Below are positions 6,389-10,374 of a DNA stretch of 10,374 bases, in pieces; the first letter of the stretch is position 1; every line of letters begins with the position of its first letter. Under the pieces are notes generated by a model. The model searched no databases. It was given only the letters and a program-made list of their open reading frames with translations, and was not told the DNA's origin. The position numbers and the translations under genes were made by a program. The stretch is from Deltaproteobacteria bacterium (lineage in GTDB: Bacteria; Myxococcota_A; UBA796). Location of the stretch: contig PALY01000111.1 of NCBI GenBank assembly GCA_002707085.1, positions 1 to 10,374 of the forward strand, given 5' to 3'.

Positions 6389-6819
6389 TACTCTTCTCCC
6401 TCCTGCAACCATGCCGTGGCCGATAGGCGCGGCCTATCCTCCAGTAACTTGCCCTCTCGAGTGACTTTCGGCCACCGGACGAGCTGACCATCGGCGAGCG
6501 CCGAGGAAAACGCTGTGACGTAAGACTCTCTTTCCCAGTTCATTCGATGTGACTGCCGCCACGGTTTACCCGCCTTGGGCCGGGTCACTTCTTGGGTGTA
6601 CGGATGTCGCACCAAACGAATCAATTTCGGTGAATTGGGGCCTGCCTCAACCACACGACGCGTTTCTCGCACCTTGTGTTCTGGAAGAGATTTCGCCTCC
6701 CTCAGTTGAACTTTCCGTGGCTTCACAACTTCAAGTCGATTCAAGCGTTCAGTCGTTGAACGCGGAACGAGCATTGATTCGCCAATGATGGTCCGATTGA
6801 GGCGGTATCGTGGGTCCAT
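6388..6819 (-). CDS. Unrecognised basic protein, first gene of leftward operon
   Basis: A 143-aa protein that I do not recognise. It is strongly basic (repeated Arg and Lys through residues 4-90, for example LNRLEVVKPRKVQLREAK) and turns acidic at the end (LQEGEE). No membrane segment, signal peptide or Cys pair is visible. Its stop overlaps the DUF4255 ATG by one base, and its last codons contain the strong ribosome site of that gene, so the two are coupled and it belongs to the eCIS operon. ATG at 6819 has only a weak AAGG upstream. The start lies 5 nt from the divergent gene, so transcription control must sit inside one of the two reading frames. A tail-assembly or cap-associated role is possible, by position only. 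Confidence 0.75.
   Translation of the reverse strand: MDPRYRLNRTIIGESMLVPRSTTERLNRLEVVKPRKVQLREAKSLPEHKVRETRRVVEAGPNSPKLIRLVRHPYTQEVTRPKAGKPWRQSHRMNWERESYVTAFSSALADGQLVRWPKVTREGKLLEDRPRLSATAWLQEGEE
6391..6404 (-). promoter_or_regulatory. Strong ribosome binding site for the DUF4255 gene
   Basis: AGGAGGGAGAAGAG on the minus strand, with 2 nt from the end of the purine run to ATG at 6388; the GGAGG core is about 10 nt upstream. It also encodes the Gly-Glu-Glu end of the preceding protein. It favours the 6388 start over the ATG at 6412. Confidence 0.65.
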
Positions 6820-6824
6820 AAGCC

Positions 6825-7601
6825 TTGGTACATTCCAAAATTAATTCAGCCAAGAGATTCGGCACGCTACCCGACGGGGTTCGACCCGGTCAAGCACAAT
6901 GGTACAGTCCTTTGGTGCGTACACCAAACAAGAAGCCCCAGTCGACTGGTCGTCAAGCCTCAAGCGGCAAAGACTCCAGTAAAAAAGCATCCGAAAAAGA
7001 CGCCACAAGTGCGCAATTGAACAAGATTGCAACGGTGATGGGAAACCAACATTTACGCGAAGGGCTGCAAGGGACGAAGACTGACCGGGATGCCATGTTG
7101 GCCCACATCTGTGAACGTCTTCAAGTGTTGCAAGGGGCTCAATCAAAAGAAAAAGCATCCATGAGCCAAGAAAGAGAATGGTTCAAGCAGGTGGCCAAAG
7201 GCGTGGAGGGTTTTCATTTGCCAGACCCCCCCCGATGGCACGAGAGCGCCCGCCTATACCAACGGGCTGGCGACGCTTTATGCACCGGTCAACTGGGCCG
7301 TGGAGCCCAACTGATCGAACAGGCAGCAAAGGCAGAAGAAGAGGCCTTCCGTGGGGTGCCCAAATTCGTACAAAACGAACTTGAGGCAGAGCAGAAAGCC
7401 GAGGCAGCACCCTCTGTGGCAGTACAAACCAACGACGAAGCCAGTTGTGCAAGTTGCGCGAAACCCCAAGACCTGAAAATCGCAAACCGAATTCTATCCG
7501 TCATCGACAAAATGGAGGCCACGCCGCCCATACCGCGCAGGAAGGTCAACTGGTGGGACGAAGAACGCGAGGAAGAGGAAGAAGAAGAAGATGCCGAGTA
7601 A
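6825..7601 (+). CDS. Unrecognised protein with poly-glutamate C-terminus
   Basis: The frame is open from TTG at 6825 (258 aa) to TAA at 7601. I do not recognise the family. Residues 1-65 are polar, basic and low-complexity (Lys/Ser-rich 36-62). Residues 66-195 look helical, with SARLYQRAGDALCTGQLGRGAQLIEQAAKAEEEAF (about 141-175) resembling a helical hairpin. A CASC pair is at 208-211. The protein ends in WWDEEREEEEEEEDAE, a very acidic tail. The start is uncertain: TTG at 6825 is the first possible start after a stop and has no Shine-Dalgarno. GTG at 6915 (residue 31) or ATG at 7038 (residue 72) are alternatives and would leave room for a promoter. It overlaps the next gene by 11 nt, and its poly-Glu codons form that gene's purine-rich ribosome site. 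Probably an operon partner of the eCIS genes; function unknown. Confidence 0.7.
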   Translation: MVHSKINSAKRFGTLPDGVRPGQAQWYSPLVRTPNKKPQSTGRQASSGKDSSKKASEKDATSAQLNKIATVMGNQHLREGLQGTKTDRDAMLAHICERLQVLQGAQSKEKASMSQEREWFKQVAKGVEGFHLPDPPRWHESARLYQRAGDALCTGQLGRGAQLIEQAAKAEEEAFRGVPKFVQNELEAEQKAEAAPSVAVQTNDEASCASCAKPQDLKIANRILSVIDKMEATPPIPRRKVNWWDEEREEEEEEEDAE

Positions 7602-8757
7602 AGAGTCTGTCGTTGACCTCCTTGGCGAATTGGTGGGCTACCCTACCGTCAGCAATCGCCCCGTAGATGCAATTGCCGCAGCGCTTGCACAACGAGCAGA
7701 AGATACGGGGGCGCGCATTACCAAATACGAAACCGAACCTGGTAAAGCCAATGTTGTGGCCCGATTCGGACCACCTGGCACCGATGGCCTTGTCCTTTCG
7801 GGGCATATGGATGTAGTGCCAACCGAGGGACAAAACTGGTCATCCGACCCCTTCAAAATGGTCGAACGGGACAACGCCTTGTACGGACGTGGAACGGCCG
7901 ACATGAAGGGTTTCCTGGCGGCGGTATCGGTGGCCATCGCACAAATTCCCACCAAGCAATTGAAGCGTGAACTGGTCTTAATCTGGACCCATGATGAGGA
8001 AGTCGGATGCCACGGCTCTCGCGTCCTCGCCGAACGGTGGGCCGATGACATATCGCCATTGCCCTCGCTCGCATGGATAGGTGAACCCACAGACATGAAA
8101 ATTTGTCGCATGCATCCGGGCCATACAACCATCGAGGTTTTGTGTACAGGTCGACCCGCACACAGTTCACGTCCCAGTCTCGGGCTCAATGCCATCCACC
8201 TCGCACAACGTGTACTCGCTGTACTGGAAGGAGTGGCTGCCGATTGGAAAAAAACAACTCGTTTTGCGGAGCATTTACCCAGCCCTTTCACGGTCATGAA
8301 TGTGGGTACAATTCAAGGCGGTTCAGCGATCAACATTGTTCCAGACAGCTGCTCGATCCACATCGGCATACGACCACTGCCAGGAGAAGATGCCCAACAA
8401 AGGGTCGATTCCATCCGATCAGCATTAGAACCAGTCAAAGCGCACGCGCGCCACTTGGGCGGCGATATTGACATTCGCCACATTCAAACCGCACCTGCAC
8501 TGCTGACACAGCCAGACACTGAACTGGAACAACTTCTTCGACCCCACGCCTGCCAACCTCAGCCGACCGGTGCGCCGTTTGCGACGGACGGTGGCAACCT
8601 TACAAGCCTCGGCATTTCGAGTCTCATTTTTGGTCCAGGAAGCATCGATGTAGCGCATCGGCCCGATGAATACATCGCCATCAAAGACCTGCACCAATGT
8701 GTAGAGACGGTGCGGTCCGTTGTCCATGCTCGTTGCATCTTGAGTCAAGGTGCTTGA
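7591..8757 (+). CDS. argE: ArgE-like acetylornithine deacetylase (M20 metallohydrolase)
   Basis: A 388-aa protein of standard ArgE length. ArgE removes the acetyl group from N-acetyl-L-ornithine in arginine synthesis and acts in the cytoplasm with two metal ions. All M20 key residues are visible: GHMDVVP with ligand H72 and D74, GRGTADMKG with D104, HDEEVGCHG with catalytic E136 and ligand E137, GEPTDM with E165, and AHRPDEY with H356. The lid/dimerisation domain carries GRPAHSS (H191). ATG at 7591 lies 11 nt inside the preceding gene, after a long GA-rich stretch that works as the ribosome site. The next eCIS-type gene starts 49 nt after its stop. DapE and other M20 amidases are relatives; the GEPT and HMDVVP context fits ArgE best. 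An ArgE gene is not a normal eCIS component, so its place here is odd. Confidence 0.88.
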   Translation: MPSKESVVDLLGELVGYPTVSNRPVDAIAAALAQRAEDTGARITKYETEPGKANVVARFGPPGTDGLVLSGHMDVVPTEGQNWSSDPFKMVERDNALYGRGTADMKGFLAAVSVAIAQIPTKQLKRELVLIWTHDEEVGCHGSRVLAERWADDISPLPSLAWIGEPTDMKICRMHPGHTTIEVLCTGRPAHSSRPSLGLNAIHLAQRVLAVLEGVAADWKKTTRFAEHLPSPFTVMNVGTIQGGSAINIVPDSCSIHIGIRPLPGEDAQQRVDSIRSALEPVKAHARHLGGDIDIRHIQTAPALLTQPDTELEQLLRPHACQPQPTGAPFATDGGNLTSLGISSLIFGPGSIDVAHRPDEYIAIKDLHQCVETVRSVVHARCILSQGA

Positions 8758-8796
8758 CCTACACGTCACTCGTGCGCAAACTGAGGGACAACAGCC

Positions 8797-8802
8797 AAGG
8801 GG
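8797..8802 (+). promoter_or_regulatory. Ribosome binding site of DUF4157-like gene
   Basis: AAGGGG, 4 nt before the ATG at 8807. It favours the ATG start over the in-frame GTG at 8750 that overlaps the argE stop. Confidence 0.6.
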
Positions 8803-8806
8803 ATCA

Positions 8807-9442
8807 ATGGCGAACAATGACGAGGAAGAAGGGAAAGTTGACCGGATTACCGGTCGATTGGACCGAACTGAATTGCGACGCGTCGTCATGCCCGATGGTG
8901 GAGAGGTTTATCGGGGTGACATTGCCTCACGCGCCCTTGAATCACTTGGGGCCCGCGCATTCACCGTAGATAGAACCATTATTGTCGGTGATGATTTCGA
9001 CCCCTACTTGGCGGAAGACCGCGCCCTGTATGCACACGAGCAGTACCACGTCGAGCAAGGCGACGGCGGCGGTGGTGGCGGTGGCGAGAACTTCAGAGAT
9101 GCCGAGGAAGTTGCAGCCCGAGCCGTCGAGTCGATGGTGTTGAGCCGAATGGCCGCGGGTGGGTATGAGACTGGCTACAGCAAGGGCGCTGGCGGAAGAG
9201 TTGGAGACATCCAAGCAGGACAAGATGGTGCCGGGGTTGGAGCAAGCCCTGAAAATGCAGCCACCAAGAAAGAGGATGCGGACTCAGACCCGGATGCCGA
9301 ACGTGGCTATGAAACGCTTCTTGCCCAGGGCTATACCCATGGAGAGATTGTGGATGAAATGGCTCGCCGTGTGTTGACCACAATGGATGAGCGACGTGAA
9401 ATCACCCATGTCCGTTCGGGACACAACAAGGGGTTCTCCTAA
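8807..9442 (+). CDS. DUF4157-like eCIS-associated putative metalloprotease
   Basis: A 211-aa protein. YAHEQYHVEQGD (75-86) gives an HExxH zinc motif (H77, E78, H81) in the form typical of eCIS-associated DUF4157 proteins, which read AHEltHvvQ. The DAEEVAARAVES segment (98-109) resembles the acidic helix where a third ligand is expected (E100 or E101). FTVDRTIIVGDDFDPYLAEDRALYAHE (about 52-78) fits the family's approach to the motif. A run of seven Gly (87-93) follows at once. The C-terminal part (125-211) is Gly/Asp-rich, then helical; I do not recognise it. ATG at 8807 has AAGGGG 4 nt upstream; a GTG at 8750 in frame would overlap argE and has no such site. DUF4157 proteins are often eCIS cargo or cargo-processing proteins; which applies here is unknown. 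It ends 3 nt before the ATPase gene. Confidence 0.75.
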   Translation: MANNDEEEGKVDRITGRLDRTELRRVVMPDGGEVYRGDIASRALESLGARAFTVDRTIIVGDDFDPYLAEDRALYAHEQYHVEQGDGGGGGGGENFRDAEEVAARAVESMVLSRMAAGGYETGYSKGAGGRVGDIQAGQDGAGVGASPENAATKKEDADSDPDAERGYETLLAQGYTHGEIVDEMARRVLTTMDERREITHVRSGHNKGFS

Positions 9443-9445
9443 ACC

Positions 9446-10374
9446 GTGAGCACCATCTTCGAGGAGCTTGCGACCCGTTTACGCAGGACCGACCTACTCC
9501 TACTGCGCGCCGTGCGTCGGCAACGCGCACGTCCAGCCATGCGAGCAAAAGGCCAGTTTTGGGGATCTGTCATCACCGATGACGAAGTCGACGGCCTGTT
9601 GCGAGCCCATGGCGAAATCGACTATCCAAGCGGGGCAGATGGATTGGAAGAAGCGGTTGGAGCCAGTGCAGCCCTACGCGATGAACCCAGTGGCCGATTC
9701 GGACGTCTACGAAAAGCATTTGAACTCGACGGAGACGATGCAGATCTGGTCTTGCTTTCTCTCGCTCCAGAAATCAGTGCTGGCTACGGGAAAATTTTTG
9801 CCTATTTGAATGACAACCTGAACCAGGCATACCTGACCGTCGATCTTGCAACCCGAGTCTTGCGAACTGAACGGACCCAAAGGCTTGCACTTCAGTCCCG
9901 CCTCATGAATGGGGCTCCCCTGATCCAAAACCGACTGCTGCAGCTCAACCCAGACACTGGTGTAGACACACACACTTCAAGAAGAGTCCACCCCAGCGGA
10001 CGACTCCTTCAGTGGATTTTAGAAGAAAAAGAACTGCCCGAAAGTCTTGGCTTTACGCCCATCGATACCGCTGGTGAAGTCTTCACCCCCAAAGCCACGG
10101 GTGATCGACTGGAGCAAGTCTCCTCCAGCCTCGATAGGCCCGTCACGCTTGTCATCACTGGCAGTACACAAGGGTCGCGTGAGGGTGTCGCCATCGACAT
10201 CGCACAACGGGCTGGACGCCCCCTGGTCCGCATCGATTTGGACCGTTGCCGACAGTACATAGAACAGCCATACGACCTCATTCGCGAGTTGCGACTTTCT
10301 GGCGCCCTGCCGTACCTGATCAACGTTTCCGACCAGCAGGAAGATCCTCAACTGCGGAATCAAGTAAGGCTACT
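9446..10374 (+). CDS. eCIS AAA ATPase (Afp15/Pvc15-like), N-terminal part
   Basis: The frame starts with GTG at 9446, 3 nt after the previous stop, and is open to the right edge: 309 codons, so the C-terminus is missing. Residues 1-190 match the N-terminal helical/winged-helix part of eCIS AAA ATPases: GRLRKAFELDGDDADLVLLSLAPEISAGYGKIFAYLND (86-123), TVDLATRVL (131-139), APLIQNRLLQLNP (157-169) and RRVHPSGRLLQWIL (179-192). Residues 230-309 look like a first AAA-type module: VTLVITGSTQGSREGVAIDIAQRAGRPLVRIDL. Its P-loop (GSTQGSREG, 239-247) lacks the GK[ST] Walker A ending, so it is probably inactive. An active AAA module is expected beyond the window. These ATPases are needed for eCIS assembly or cargo loading. 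AAGGGG lies 12 nt upstream of GTG, which is rather far. Confidence 0.85.
   Translation, partial: MSTIFEELATRLRRTDLLLLRAVRRQRARPAMRAKGQFWGSVITDDEVDGLLRAHGEIDYPSGADGLEEAVGASAALRDEPSGRFGRLRKAFELDGDDADLVLLSLAPEISAGYGKIFAYLNDNLNQAYLTVDLATRVLRTERTQRLALQSRLMNGAPLIQNRLLQLNPDTGVDTHTSRRVHPSGRLLQWILEEKELPESLGFTPIDTAGEVFTPKATGDRLEQVSSSLDRPVTLVITGSTQGSREGVAIDIAQRAGRPLVRIDLDRCRQYIEQPYDLIRELRLSGALPYLINVSDQQEDPQLRNQVRL

Noticed and set aside
6824..6854. Inverted repeat TTGG-TACATT-CCAA and outer CTTGG/CCAAG pair as an operator
   Set aside because: The arms are only 4-5 bp and part of them may be coding; such repeats occur by chance. No promoter with good -35 and -10 boxes could be seen around them on either strand.
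7638..8297. Minus-strand ORF of 219 aa
   Set aside because: It is the antisense shadow of argE, which has all catalytic residues in the right order.
9468..9973. Plus-strand ORF of 113 aa and minus-strand ORF of 88 aa near 9468-9973
   Set aside because: Both are shadows of the ATPase frame that starts at 9446 and stays open to the window end.
1..10374. tRNA, rRNA, CRISPR arrays, insertion sequences or attachment sites
   Set aside because: No cloverleaf, regular short repeats, transposase motifs or flanking inverted repeats were seen in the window.

Overview
The window is part of an extracellular contractile injection system (eCIS, a phage-tail-like particle of the Afp/PVC/MAC class). The genes are tightly packed on both strands, with Shine-Dalgarno sites, some GTG or TTG starts and many 1-11 nt overlaps, so the source is a bacterium. 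The moderate G+C and an eCIS mixed with lineage-specific genes would fit a Gram-negative environmental bacterium (for example a Myxococcota or Bradymonadota relative). Nothing here fixes the taxon, and that is a guess.

Layout. Two divergent gene sets start about 5 bp apart near position 6820. The minus-strand set runs leftward: an unrecognised basic 143-aa protein, a DUF4255/Pvc16_N-type tail terminator, the main tail sheath (600 aa with a large insertion), the main tail tube (147 aa), a 121-aa protein with one CPDC knuckle, a hidden small DUF6760-like ORF with no ordinary start codon, a strong GC hairpin, a second shorter sheath-family protein (394 aa), a second tube-family protein with a 108-aa Gly/Arg/Lys-rich N-terminal extension, and the start of an unrecognised Arg-rich protein that leaves the window on the left. 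The plus-strand set runs rightward: an unrecognised 258-aa protein with a poly-glutamate tail, an intact ArgE-like M20 deacetylase, a DUF4157-type protein with an HExxH motif, and the N-terminal 309 residues of an eCIS AAA ATPase (Afp15/Pvc15-like) cut by the right edge.

How they work together. Tube and sheath polymerise on a baseplate (genes outside this window), the DUF4255 protein caps the trunk, and the AAA ATPase is needed for assembly or cargo handling in related systems. DUF4157 proteins are frequent eCIS companions and may be cargo or processing proteases. The points most worth a second look are the basic extension on the second tube protein, the start-less DUF6760-like ORF in the -1 frame, the hairpin between the abundant and the probably less abundant structural genes, and the complete M20 amidohydrolase embedded in the plus-strand eCIS operon. 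All stretches over 300 bases are accounted for by genes.
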